In this document: positions 1 to 7,726 of the stretch, in pieces
Layout: each line of letters opens with the position of its first letter
Position numbering within the stretch: the stretch's first letter is position 1
Assembly (NCBI RefSeq): GCF_965139615.1
Contig: NZ_CBCSIQ010000020.1
Location: forward strand, 1 to 64,000
Origin: Kerstersia similis
GTDB lineage: Bacteria; Pseudomonadota; Gammaproteobacteria; Burkholderiales; Burkholderiaceae_B
Length of the DNA stretch: 64,000 nucleotides
Direction of reading: 5' to 3'
Position numbers and translations under genes: made by a program
Notes under the pieces: model-generated
What the model was told of the DNA's origin: nothing
Databases searched by the model: none
Seen by the model: only the letters and a program-made list of their open reading frames with translations

Positions 1-83
1 GCCCGCCGCCCTCGAATGCCCGCCCTCAGCCCCCTTTTCCCGGTTCGCCGCCCACCCTTTTCCGTCATCTCCGGCCCAGTCAT
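1..83 (-). CDS. Possible 5' end of the next has-operon gene (partial; TolC-type outer membrane protein expected)
   Basis: An open frame of 27 codons starts at an ATG lying directly after the hasE stop codon (TGA then ATG) and stays open to the window edge. A GGAGG sequence sits about five bases upstream of that ATG, inside the hasE 3' end. The peptide is rich in Arg, Lys and Gly, which could be the n-region of a signal peptide, but too little is present for family recognition. In has and other type I secretion loci the gene after the adaptor often encodes the TolC-like channel (HasF/PrtF) or HasB. That assignment is inference from context only. Confidence 0.35.
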   Translation of the reverse strand, partial: MTGPEMTEKGGRRTGKRGLRAGIRGRR

Positions 84-1448
84 TCATTCCTCCGTCAGCG
101 CCAGGCGGGCACGGTCGCGCAAGGGTTTGAGCAGATAGCTCATCATGGTGCGTTCGCCAGCCTTGATGAAGGCAGTCACTGGCATGCCCGGCTGTAGTTG
201 CAGGCCCGGCAGCACCTCCCTGCCCTGCAATTCATCAACACTGATTTCGACGTGGTAGTACGGCACGCCCTGATAAGGATCTTCCAGGCGATCTGCGGAA
301 ACGGTCTTGACGGTGCCTGGCAGCCTGGGGGTCGATGCGCGATTGAATGCCGCGAATTCCAGCTCTACTGGCTGTCCGACATGTATTTTGTCCACGTCCT
401 GAACGGGCAGGCGGCCTTCAACTATCAAGGGCTGGTCCAACGGCACGATGTCCATCAGTTTGTCGCCGGCACTGACCACGCCGCCCTGGGTGAAAACAGC
501 CAGGCCGGCCACGATGCCCTCGGTGGGTGCCAGAATCTGCATGTTGCCCACGTCATATCGCGCGCTGTCCAGGCGCGCGCCGAGGTCTGCCGTACGCGTG
601 CGGGTTTCGGCCAGCGCCGTGCGCAGCTCCTTCTGATAGTCCTCGCGCTGCTGCACGAGGCGCAGCTGGTATTCCTGCACCTGGCCCTGCAGCTGCGCCA
701 AGCGCCCCTGGTCATCGGCAACGGCCCCGGCCAATTGCAGGAACTGGCGTTCGGACTCCAGCAAACGGTTACGCGCCAACAAACCGTCGGCCGCCAGCGA
801 ACGCTGCCCGGCCAATTGGCGCTCAAAAGCCTCGCGCTGGCTGAGGCGAGATTGCAGGATGCGCTGCAGGCTGTCGCGCTGCTCGCGCAGGCCGCGCAAG
901 GTAGCCTCCAGGCCATCGAGCGTGATTTGCTGGGCTCTGCGGCGGCTGTCGAACAATTGCCGCTGCGCCTGGATGATCTCTGCCCCCTGGGCCAGGCCCG
1001 CCTGCCCGGCCTGCAGCAGGCGCTCATCGAAGCGGATGTCGCTCAGGCCATCACGTTCTGCCATCAAGCGGTTCTCCATCGCCAGGCTGCTGAAGAACTG
1101 GAATTGCAGGGAATCCAATTGATTGGCTGCAACATTGGGTTCCAGCACGACCAATACCTGCCCCGCCTGCACGCGCTGGCCTTCGCTGACCAGAATGCGT
1201 TCAACCCGGCCGCCGGTGATCGGCTGCACCGCTTTCCGATTGCCGCTGACCACCACCTTGGCTTCTACCGGCACCCCGGCATCCAAAGGTGCCAGCATGG
1301 CCCAGCCGAGAAACCCCATCACACCGACAAGCACGATGAGCCAGCCCAGGCGCACAAAGTATCGTTCGTCCACCGACAGCAGTTCATCCCTGGGGTCGAT
1401 CAAGCCGGCGTCCACCGGCAAGGCCCCTGTGTTCACTGGCATGCTCAT
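84..1448 (-). CDS. hasE: Type I secretion membrane fusion protein (HlyD/PrtE family), HasE
   Basis: 454 residues. This is the periplasmic adaptor that links the inner-membrane ABC protein HasD to a TolC-type channel during one-step export of the hemophore. A short cytoplasmic N-terminus is followed by one membrane segment (about residues 34-52), then a lipoyl/biotinyl-like half (VVVSGNRKAVQPITGGRV region, about 65-105), a long Gln/Arg/Leu-rich coiled coil (about 105-290), the second lipoyl half, and a beta-barrel region with the family-typical GMPVTAFIKAGERT near the C-terminus. The length matches PrtE/HasE adaptors. The start ATG overlaps the hasD stop codon (ATGA), implying translational coupling. 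Family assignment is firm; has-specific function rests on the neighbouring hasR and hasA. Confidence 0.9.
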   Translation of the reverse strand: MSMPVNTGALPVDAGLIDPRDELLSVDERYFVRLGWLIVLVGVMGFLGWAMLAPLDAGVPVEAKVVVSGNRKAVQPITGGRVERILVSEGQRVQAGQVLVVLEPNVAANQLDSLQFQFFSSLAMENRLMAERDGLSDIRFDERLLQAGQAGLAQGAEIIQAQRQLFDSRRRAQQITLDGLEATLRGLREQRDSLQRILQSRLSQREAFERQLAGQRSLAADGLLARNRLLESERQFLQLAGAVADDQGRLAQLQGQVQEYQLRLVQQREDYQKELRTALAETRTRTADLGARLDSARYDVGNMQILAPTEGIVAGLAVFTQGGVVSAGDKLMDIVPLDQPLIVEGRLPVQDVDKIHVGQPVELEFAAFNRASTPRLPGTVKTVSADRLEDPYQGVPYYHVEISVDELQGREVLPGLQLQPGMPVTAFIKAGERTMMSYLLKPLRDRARLALTEE

Positions 1449-3256
1449 GCTCCTTCCTTGCGTTGTGCATAGTTCATCGCCGCCCCGTAGGTGGGAATGG
1501 GCATGACCCGGGGCTGCGGCACGCTGGCAGGCGCCCTGGGCGGCGCGCCACGCTGCATGCGCTGCATTACCTCGGCCAGCGGGCCGAAATCGGCCTGGGC
1601 GCCGGCGTGCAGCACCAGCAGTTTGTCGGCCAGCTTGAGGATGTTGGGTTTATGCGTAATCAGTACGAGGGTGATACCCGCCAGCTTGATGCGGGCGATA
1701 GCCTCGGCCAACATGGCGTCACCGGCCTCATCCAGGTTGGCATTCGGCTCGTCGAGAACCACGAGGCAGGGTTCGCCATAAAGGGCGCGGGCCAGCCCCA
1801 CCCGCTGGCGCTGGCCGCCCGACAATCCCATGCCGTTTTCTCCCAGTTGTGTCTGGTAGCCGTCGGGCAGTTGCAGAATCAATTCATGCACGCCAGCCAT
1901 CTGCGCAGCGGCAATGACCTGTTGTTCATCCACCCGGCCAGCCTCACCGGCCGCAAACCGGGCGATGTTCTCCGCCACTGTCCCCGCGAACAACTGGACA
2001 TCCTGCGGCAGGTAGCCGATCAGCGCCCCAAGGGCTTCCGGCCGCCATTGCTCCAGCGGGGCGCCATCCAACCTGACTTTGCCGCGCAAGGGCGGCCATG
2101 CATTGACCAGGCAACGCGCCAGCGTTGTCTTGCCCGAGCCGGACGGGCCGATCACGACCAGTGTCTCTCCCGCTGCCAGCTTGAAGTGAATGCCATGCAG
2201 CACTGGCTGGGTCTGGCTAGGGGGAGCAGCCAGCAGCTGCTCGACCGCCAGATTGCCCGCTGGCCGGGGAAAATCCATACCTTTTGCCAGCGGCGGAAAA
2301 TCCTCCAGCAAACGGCTCAAACGCCGCTCGGCCTCCTTCACCTGCGTCCACTGGCGCGACGCGCCGATAATCTGGTCTATGGGTGCCAGGGCCCGGCCCA
2401 GCAAGATGGAGCCTGCGATCATCATGCCTGCCGTCATCTGGTGTTCCAGCACCAGCCACGCCCCCAGGCCCAGCGCCAGGGATTGCACCGCCATGCGCAA
2501 TGACTTGTTCCAGCCCTGGATCTTCGCCATGCGGGCACTGGCCAGATTCTGTTCACGCACATAGCCCAGGTGCTGTCCGGCCCAGCGCCGGCGCAGGTTT
2601 GCCAGCATGCCCATGCCGGCTATGGCCTCGGCGTTGCGTAAATTTGCGCCGGCATCGCGGCGCGACGCAATGGCCAGTTCCCCGGCTCTCTGCAAATGCG
2701 GGCGGCTGACACGCTCATTGATCCAGGCCACGCACATCAGCAGCACCGTGCCGCCCAGGGCGAACCAGCCCAGTGCGGGGTGGAAATAAAACATCACCAG
2801 CACATACACCAGGAACCACGGCGCATCGAACAGCGCGAACAGCGATTGGCCGGTGGCGAACTGGCGCAGCTGCTGCAAATCCTCCAGCGGCTGCGCTGCG
2901 TTGAGCTTGCCAGTCCTGAGGTTGGCACTAAAGGCCGCGTCATAGACACGTGGCGCCAGCTGGCGGTCAAAGCCCGTCCCCAGGCGCAGCACCACCACCG
3001 AGCGCACCCATTCCAGTGCCCCCATGAACGCGTACATGCCCAGCAAGATGAGCGTCAGCATCAGCAAGGTCATCTCATTACCGGACGTCAGCACCCGGTC
3101 ATACACTTGCAGCATGTACAGGGCGGGGGCCAGCATCAGGATATTGATGACGCCGGAAAACACGCCGATGTGCACAAAACTGCTTTTATAGGTCAGCAGG
3201 GCACGGGCCAATTCACCACGCGCACTCCCTGCCGGCCGGGATTTATCCGCCGTCAT
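1445..3256 (-). CDS. hasD: Type I secretion ABC transporter, permease/ATPase (HasD/PrtD family)
   Basis: 603 residues; the energising inner-membrane component of the hemophore secretion system. The N-terminal half (about 20-300) is a six-helix ABC transmembrane domain without a C39 peptidase domain, as in PrtD/HasD. The nucleotide-binding domain has Walker A GPSGSGKTT (370-378), Q-loop GYLPQD (about 414-419), signature LSGGQRQR (478-485), Walker B LVVLDEPN (498-505) with D-loop NLDE, and a switch histidine in LITHK (H535). The C-terminal tail is Pro/Ala-rich. The start ATG is preceded by GGGGA at suitable spacing. It lies 244 bp downstream of the hemophore gene and overlaps hasE by four bases. 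Confidence 0.93.
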   Translation of the reverse strand: MTADKSRPAGSARGELARALLTYKSSFVHIGVFSGVINILMLAPALYMLQVYDRVLTSGNEMTLLMLTLILLGMYAFMGALEWVRSVVVLRLGTGFDRQLAPRVYDAAFSANLRTGKLNAAQPLEDLQQLRQFATGQSLFALFDAPWFLVYVLVMFYFHPALGWFALGGTVLLMCVAWINERVSRPHLQRAGELAIASRRDAGANLRNAEAIAGMGMLANLRRRWAGQHLGYVREQNLASARMAKIQGWNKSLRMAVQSLALGLGAWLVLEHQMTAGMMIAGSILLGRALAPIDQIIGASRQWTQVKEAERRLSRLLEDFPPLAKGMDFPRPAGNLAVEQLLAAPPSQTQPVLHGIHFKLAAGETLVVIGPSGSGKTTLARCLVNAWPPLRGKVRLDGAPLEQWRPEALGALIGYLPQDVQLFAGTVAENIARFAAGEAGRVDEQQVIAAAQMAGVHELILQLPDGYQTQLGENGMGLSGGQRQRVGLARALYGEPCLVVLDEPNANLDEAGDAMLAEAIARIKLAGITLVLITHKPNILKLADKLLVLHAGAQADFGPLAEVMQRMQRGAPPRAPASVPQPRVMPIPTYGAAMNYAQRKEGA

Positions 3257-3323
3257 TACATCCCCAGCCTTTTTTACGGAAAAAAATCCCCCTCCCCACT
3301 GGCAAGGGGAAAGCCGAAATCTG

Positions 3324-3344
3324 CCTGCAAAGTGTTTTTGCAGG
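3324..3344 (-). other. Intercistronic hairpin between hasA and hasD
   Basis: A perfect 8-bp inverted repeat (CCTGCAAA / TTTGCAGG) with a 5-nt loop lies in the 244-bp gap between the hasA stop and the hasD start. There is no U-run after it on the minus strand, so it is not a classical terminator. It could be an mRNA-stabilising or attenuating stem that lets the hemophore be made in excess over its exporter. That role is inference. Confidence 0.45.
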
Positions 3345-3347
3345 GGC

Positions 3348-3366
3348 TTCCGTAAACCGCTAGAAT
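3348..3366 (-). promoter_or_regulatory. Copy of the CGTAAACCG motif upstream of hasD
   Basis: TTCCGTAAACCGCTAG on the plus strand matches, apart from one C/T change, the core of the 26-bp element found in front of the AraC-type regulator (8729-8754) and again at 7521-7546. It lies about 90 bp upstream of the hasD start, next to the intercistronic hairpin, and points the same way relative to hasD as the 8729 copy does to the regulator gene. Function as an operator is inferred from repetition alone. Confidence 0.4.
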
Positions 3367-3500
3367 CAACGGCTTCCGGAACCCGGAACCCGGCCGCAAA
3401 GCGCCAGGCCCCGGTACTACCCGGTCAAGTGGTGGATCTTCCCGCTAGAAAATCACCAGCACTTTTCCGGTCAAACCTCTTGCATTTCTGGAATGGCTGC

Positions 3501-4334
3501 TTACGCGGCCAGCAGGAGGTCGCTTTCGACTTCGGCAGCAGCAACGGCATATGCATCAGCTGCAACAGCGCTGCTGGGAGCGTAGTCGTAGTAGCTGATC
3601 GACACGCCAGTGCCAGACAGTGCAGTTTGGATGTCTGCCCACGAGTCGGTGATATCCGAACCCTTGGACTCCAGGTACTTATCCAGCACCCACTCGAAGG
3701 CTTGAACACCGGTGTTGTCGAACGCCAGGCTGTACAGCACGGCAGAGTTCAGCGTTGCGTTCTCATACAGGCTGGCGTTAGCCAGGATGCTGGAAAGCAC
3801 GGTGCCATCGGAGGCCGTTGCCGACACGCTGATAGCCGTGTTGCCGTTGTATCCCGAGCCAAACAACGTGGCGGCGTAGTCCACGGCGATATTGAAACCG
3901 TTGACTACCAACAGCGGATAGCTGGTATTGAACGCAGTCAGTGTGGCAGCATCCGGAGAGGGATTGTTGTCACCCGAGGGGGTGTAGCCGAGCGACAACT
4001 TATTCAGTGAACCAGATGTCACGAAATTGTAGGTACCATCGTAGCCGCCAGGGGTCGAAGGTGGCGTTGCAACTGCCGTATCCCACGAAAAGCCGCCAGT
4101 CGATTCCACCACGAACTTGCCACCACCGTTGATGGCATTGACATGATCCACACCTTGTCCCGCGTACACGTTGAAGTCGTAGATCTTGTTGCCGGTTTGG
4201 TAAATTGCAATACCTTCGTAGATATTGCCGTTCGTGGCCTTCACCGAACCGATATAGGCCGGATCATGTTGCGTGTCGATGATGGTTTCATCGTAGCTAT
4301 CACGCCAGTCGTCGATTGCAGTTTTCAAAGACAT
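3501..4334 (-). CDS. hasA: HasA-type secreted hemophore (divergent, enlarged)
   Basis: 277 residues, no N-terminal signal peptide, Gly/Ser/Thr/Asn-rich and Cys-free, ending in ESDLLLAA. That end resembles the C-terminal type I secretion signal of Serratia HasA (DSPLLAA-type end). Residues about 98-150 can be aligned with the HasA core. The protein is about 90 residues longer than the classical 188-residue HasA. It has only two histidines (H23 and H64); I do not see the usual His ligand loop, and the Tyr in the DGTYNF stretch (about Y102) is a candidate for the conserved heme tyrosine. A strong AGGAGA sequence precedes the ATG by six bases. Position between hasR and hasDE is the strongest evidence for the hemophore call. 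Base composition (about 53% GC in a counted line) is below the surroundings. Confidence 0.72.
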   Translation of the reverse strand: MSLKTAIDDWRDSYDETIIDTQHDPAYIGSVKATNGNIYEGIAIYQTGNKIYDFNVYAGQGVDHVNAINGGGKFVVESTGGFSWDTAVATPPSTPGGYDGTYNFVTSGSLNKLSLGYTPSGDNNPSPDAATLTAFNTSYPLLVVNGFNIAVDYAATLFGSGYNGNTAISVSATASDGTVLSSILANASLYENATLNSAVLYSLAFDNTGVQAFEWVLDKYLESKGSDITDSWADIQTALSGTGVSISYYDYAPSSAVAADAYAVAAAEVESDLLLAA

Positions 4335-4413
4335 GATGTCTCTCCTGTTTCACAAGCCGGTCGCAACTCCGGCAAAATTTTTTCCGACCCGGATGGCCGA
4401 AACAGCGAAAAAC

Positions 4414-7305
4414 TTAAAATCTGTACTCCAAGTTAGCTGTAACGGTGCGGCCTGGATAAAAGTTGTATCCCAAAGAGGTCGGCGTACCATCAAACTCATC
4501 AGTTAGATTGGCAATGTAAATTCCTGCTTTCAGTTGATCGTTAAATCGGTAGTTAAAGAACAGATCAAATTTGATAGTTTTCGGCCAAAGATAGGCATCT
4601 ATCCAGCCATCTCCATTGGGCAATGGCCCTAATGAGTTGTTGCTGGGGTCTTGAGCATCCTTGATGTAGTAATAAGACGCACGTTGTTTTCCTCGGAAAT
4701 GCAAGGTGCTGCCTATTTCCATTTTCCCGTTGTAAGGCGTCAGGGCTGCTGTGAGACTTCCTCGAATAGGCTCGATTAAGCTGGTTTCCATCCAGTTCCA
4801 GCCTGAGTAACATGAACTCGGCCCTTGGCCCCCTACCTGTGAGAAAACAGCATTTCCCTCTGCATCATAGGTGACGTAATAAGCGTTCCCGCTCGGCAGG
4901 AGCGAATTACACATTTTATTATTATGCCGAAGTGGAAGAGTCAAATTACCACCTACATAAAACAACGGCTGTTTATAGGCAAGGTTCAGTTCAAAGCCAT
5001 GACGAACGACTGCCGCCTCATTATTGACGTTAGCAACAGCACCCCCAACAGAGCTTTTGCCATTCATAACTGCATCGTTTTCCATCCATATCGGGCCGTA
5101 GCCAATGTGATTGCGTATGCGATTTCGATAATACCCAAGACCCACATTAAATTCATCTGAGGTCGTCAACCATCTTTCTTTATGATAGTTAACTCCCAAT
5201 TGCAAGGAAAGATTTTTTTCTTTTTTCAGATGAGGATTGGCGACAAACAGTTGCTTCAACCAGGGGCCAGATGTATACATTTCATTGCTTGTCGGCGCTC
5301 GTTCACTGTAACCAATAGAGCCATATGCCGTCAAACCCGTCCCTGGTTGTGTATATTGCAAGTTGAAATTGGCTTGCCTCAAATTAAAACCATGTTTTTT
5401 ATCATCTAAATTAAAGCGATTATTCCCATTGTCGCTATCAGGATCCAACTTCATCTCATTGAATATTCTTGTACTTTCCGCATTCGCCATGCGTCGGGCT
5501 TCTCCAAAAGAGTAACCTTGACTACGATAAGCATTTAAGAGTGTTGTAGTATTAGGAACTATTCCCTCTTTTGCAATATTTCCAGTCCTAAATCTGGGAG
5601 AGTCCACATCCATTGTCACTCGCTGCCAACCAACACCAGCACTGGCCTGCCATGGCCCATCCCCTTCAGTACTCAAATTCAGCGCAAAACCTGAAGATTT
5701 GTTCTTTGAACTGGGATCCCATTCCTGCGCAAGGGTGTAGGGTAAGCCACGATTCTTTTTGTCTTCCTCCAACCAGTCGGCTTCGCTGAAACTATCCACA
5801 TCTTTATGAGCACGTCGAAACTCGAATGAAGAATCCAGGCGCAATGGGCCGACAAGCGATGTTTGGAAATGACTGGCATTACTCAGCCTGAGCCCATTGG
5901 AACTATTATCTACAAAGTAGTGCATATCCTGACCAACGGCACCAGTCCCCCTGACACCTTTCCATTGTTGATCTCGTTTTTGTTCCTCGTGGTAGAGCAT
6001 TACTTCAGGATTAATTAAATCCGAAACGACTGCTTTGTATTTCAGGCTAACAACCTGGCTTTTCATCTCGGTAGCAATAAACCAAGGATTTTTCGCCCAA
6101 TATGCAGGCTCTGCAATCCCCCAACCTTCCGGGATGATAATCTGAGGCTGCTGATCAGTCTGATATTTGGCGCGACTGTTTGCCGCAAACATCTCCAGGC
6201 TTTGCTGATAATCATCATTAAAATAATGACGCAGACGCAACATCTGTGATTCGGCTTTCTTTTCTGTACCTTCCAAAGCACCAGACTTTGCTGCCTGCTT
6301 GAGTTGATTCAGGCGTTCAGGAGAGAGTTGGCAGTTTTCCATTCCATCTCTACTTCCACTACTGACTCCGCGAACTTGATAGCGACACCCTCCCCCCCAA
6401 TTGAGCTCTGGATTATTTATGTTGTCGTAAAAATTAATATTTCTTGCATGAAAATACTTCAGCATATCGCCATCATCAAAATGACTACCTATCTTATAGG
6501 CATCATTTTCACTGTCAGCCGCGCCTACCATCACATCCCAGCGCTCATTCCTTCCGCCCAGAAAAAATGAGCCAGACGGCTTTTGTCCATTCTTGTATTT
6601 ACTGAACCCGGTAGAACCGCGAACCATCCCGCCAAAGCTTCTGCCAGGAAGCAATATGTCGTCTAGGTCGAGGTATTTGAAATCAACAGAGCCGCCCAAA
6701 CTTCCCAAGCTACCAGTGCTGGTATTCACACCTCTGGTAACGTCAATGGATTTCAAAAACTGCGGATCAACGAAGATCGAGCCGGTCTGGCCAATATCTT
6801 TGGTAAAGGCATGGAAGTTCTGTGTAATGCCTTCAAGCGACTGAGAAACACGCCCATGCCCCGCAATCCCCTGCACCCCTACAGACACTTCCGGCCTGGC
6901 ATACAAACTGTTGACCGACGTCCCTGATATCTGGTCAATCAGGTCGCTCATGTGGCTGGCACCGCGCCGCTCGATATCCTCTTTGCTGGCCCCCGCCGTA
7001 TTGCCAATCGTCTTGTTTTCTTCCGCCGTGCCTATGATCTCTACCGCGTCCAGCACCTGGGCATGTCCGGCATCCGCAGGCATCTGGGCAGATTGGGCAT
7101 CCTGATCCCCGGATGGCAGGCGCTCTTGCACTTCCTGGGCCAGCACAGCCTGCCCGGCCAGGGCCAATACGATGGCCAGGCTCAATTGCCGCGGGCGCAC
7201 CGGTACCGCCGTTTCTGCTTGAAGCGGCGCAAGCTTGCGGCGCCGCTGCCCGGCAGCGGCAAGCAGTTCCGTGTGGCTCACTGCCTTGTCTCTAGGAAAT
7301 TTCAT
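4414..7305 (-). CDS. hasR: TonB-dependent heme/hemophore outer membrane receptor HasR
   Basis: 963 residues; the outer-membrane receptor that takes heme from the hemophore and imports it with TonB energy. A long N-terminal region with hydrophobic core at about 41-56 (cleavage near AVLAQ) is followed after about 30 residues by a TonB box (DAVEIIGTA, about 86-94). There is no room for an N-terminal signalling (STN) domain. The plug has two histidines (about H150 and H165), candidates for the plug heme ligand. The barrel carries FRAP/NPNL-like boxes (YSERAPTSNEMY and NPHLKKEKN) typical of heme receptors and ends in EYRF. The barrel-coding DNA (about 4.4-6.8 kb) is clearly AT-richer than everything around it, while the first 450 bp of the gene are GC-rich, suggesting a mosaic gene. 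No clear ribosome binding site precedes the ATG. Confidence 0.9.
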   Translation of the reverse strand: MKFPRDKAVSHTELLAAAGQRRRKLAPLQAETAVPVRPRQLSLAIVLALAGQAVLAQEVQERLPSGDQDAQSAQMPADAGHAQVLDAVEIIGTAEENKTIGNTAGASKEDIERRGASHMSDLIDQISGTSVNSLYARPEVSVGVQGIAGHGRVSQSLEGITQNFHAFTKDIGQTGSIFVDPQFLKSIDVTRGVNTSTGSLGSLGGSVDFKYLDLDDILLPGRSFGGMVRGSTGFSKYKNGQKPSGSFFLGGRNERWDVMVGAADSENDAYKIGSHFDDGDMLKYFHARNINFYDNINNPELNWGGGCRYQVRGVSSGSRDGMENCQLSPERLNQLKQAAKSGALEGTEKKAESQMLRLRHYFNDDYQQSLEMFAANSRAKYQTDQQPQIIIPEGWGIAEPAYWAKNPWFIATEMKSQVVSLKYKAVVSDLINPEVMLYHEEQKRDQQWKGVRGTGAVGQDMHYFVDNSSNGLRLSNASHFQTSLVGPLRLDSSFEFRRAHKDVDSFSEADWLEEDKKNRGLPYTLAQEWDPSSKNKSSGFALNLSTEGDGPWQASAGVGWQRVTMDVDSPRFRTGNIAKEGIVPNTTTLLNAYRSQGYSFGEARRMANAESTRIFNEMKLDPDSDNGNNRFNLDDKKHGFNLRQANFNLQYTQPGTGLTAYGSIGYSERAPTSNEMYTSGPWLKQLFVANPHLKKEKNLSLQLGVNYHKERWLTTSDEFNVGLGYYRNRIRNHIGYGPIWMENDAVMNGKSSVGGAVANVNNEAAVVRHGFELNLAYKQPLFYVGGNLTLPLRHNNKMCNSLLPSGNAYYVTYDAEGNAVFSQVGGQGPSSCYSGWNWMETSLIEPIRGSLTAALTPYNGKMEIGSTLHFRGKQRASYYYIKDAQDPSNNSLGPLPNGDGWIDAYLWPKTIKFDLFFNYRFNDQLKAGIYIANLTDEFDGTPTSLGYNFYPGRTVTANLEYRF

Positions 7306-7330
7306 TTGATGAATAAAAATAAACGATATA

Positions 7331-7349
7331 AGTAATGATAGGCATTTAC
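7331..7349. promoter_or_regulatory. Putative Fur box upstream of hasR
   Basis: AGTAATGATAGGCATTTAC matches 13 of 19 positions of the Fur consensus GATAATGATAATCATTATC, including an unbroken TAATGATA. It lies 26-44 bp upstream of the hasR ATG, overlapping the likely promoter. Iron repression of has operons by Fur is well established in other bacteria. Confidence 0.6.
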
Positions 7350-7520
7350 ATATTTACCGATGATCGCCCATCGCTCAGGCTGTGCTCTTGGCGGCATCTT
7401 GCCCCGGTTGTGCTGACGCAGACCCTGTGTTGAGCCCTGACTCCCTACGGGCACGGCCGCCCGCTGGGCTCTCTACCCTCTACCAGCCAGGGCCTATGAT
7501 CACGAAAATATGTGCTGGCT

Positions 7521-7546
7521 GCTAACGGTTTACGGGAAAAATTTGA
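7521..7546 (+). repeat. 26-bp inverted-repeat partner of the regulator's upstream element
   Basis: This stretch matches the reverse complement of 8729-8754 at 25 of 26 positions (reads GCTAACGGTTTACGG then an A-rich run and TTTGA). The two copies flank the AraC-type regulator gene in opposite orientation. It lies 216 bp upstream of hasR. It could be a regulator binding site, or a by-product of local duplication or inversion. Confidence 0.6.
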
Positions 7547-7649
7547 CTATTCGAGAATATTTGTTGCGCCACAAAAAGCCGGCGAGCACCTGTGCAGAAA
7601 TGGCATTCATGTCTCGCCAGGCGTTGCAATATCGAATGGAAAAATTGAA

Positions 7650-7671
7650 AACACCGGCCATGGCCGGTGTT
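7650..7671 (-). terminator. Rho-independent terminator of the AraC-type regulator
   Basis: A 22-bp perfect palindrome (AACACCGGCCATGGCCGGTGTT) lies 56 bp beyond the regulator stop codon. On the minus strand it is followed by TTC then AATTTTTCC, giving a U-rich tail. This fits intrinsic termination of the minus-strand regulator transcript and would separate it from hasR. Confidence 0.75.
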
Positions 7672-7726
7672 GAGTGCACTGGCCCGCAAGCGCCAGAAAA
7701 TGCCAAGAATTTCCAGCTATTGCCCG

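Larger units (their letters stand above)
7306..7726. other. Intergenic region between hasR and the AraC-type regulator
   Basis: 421 bp without a convincing gene. It contains the hasR promoter side with a Fur-box-like sequence (7331-7349), a copy of the 26-bp repeated element (7521-7546), and the terminator of the regulator gene (7650-7671). A plus-strand frame beginning near 7510 runs through the repeat and the terminator into the regulator and is not believed to be a gene. Confidence 0.6.

Noticed and set aside
4356..4382. Hairpin GCCGG/CCGGC followed by AAAATTTTTT between hasR and hasA
   Set aside because: The T-run follows the stem on the plus strand, but transcription here is on the minus strand, so it would not terminate hasR mRNA.
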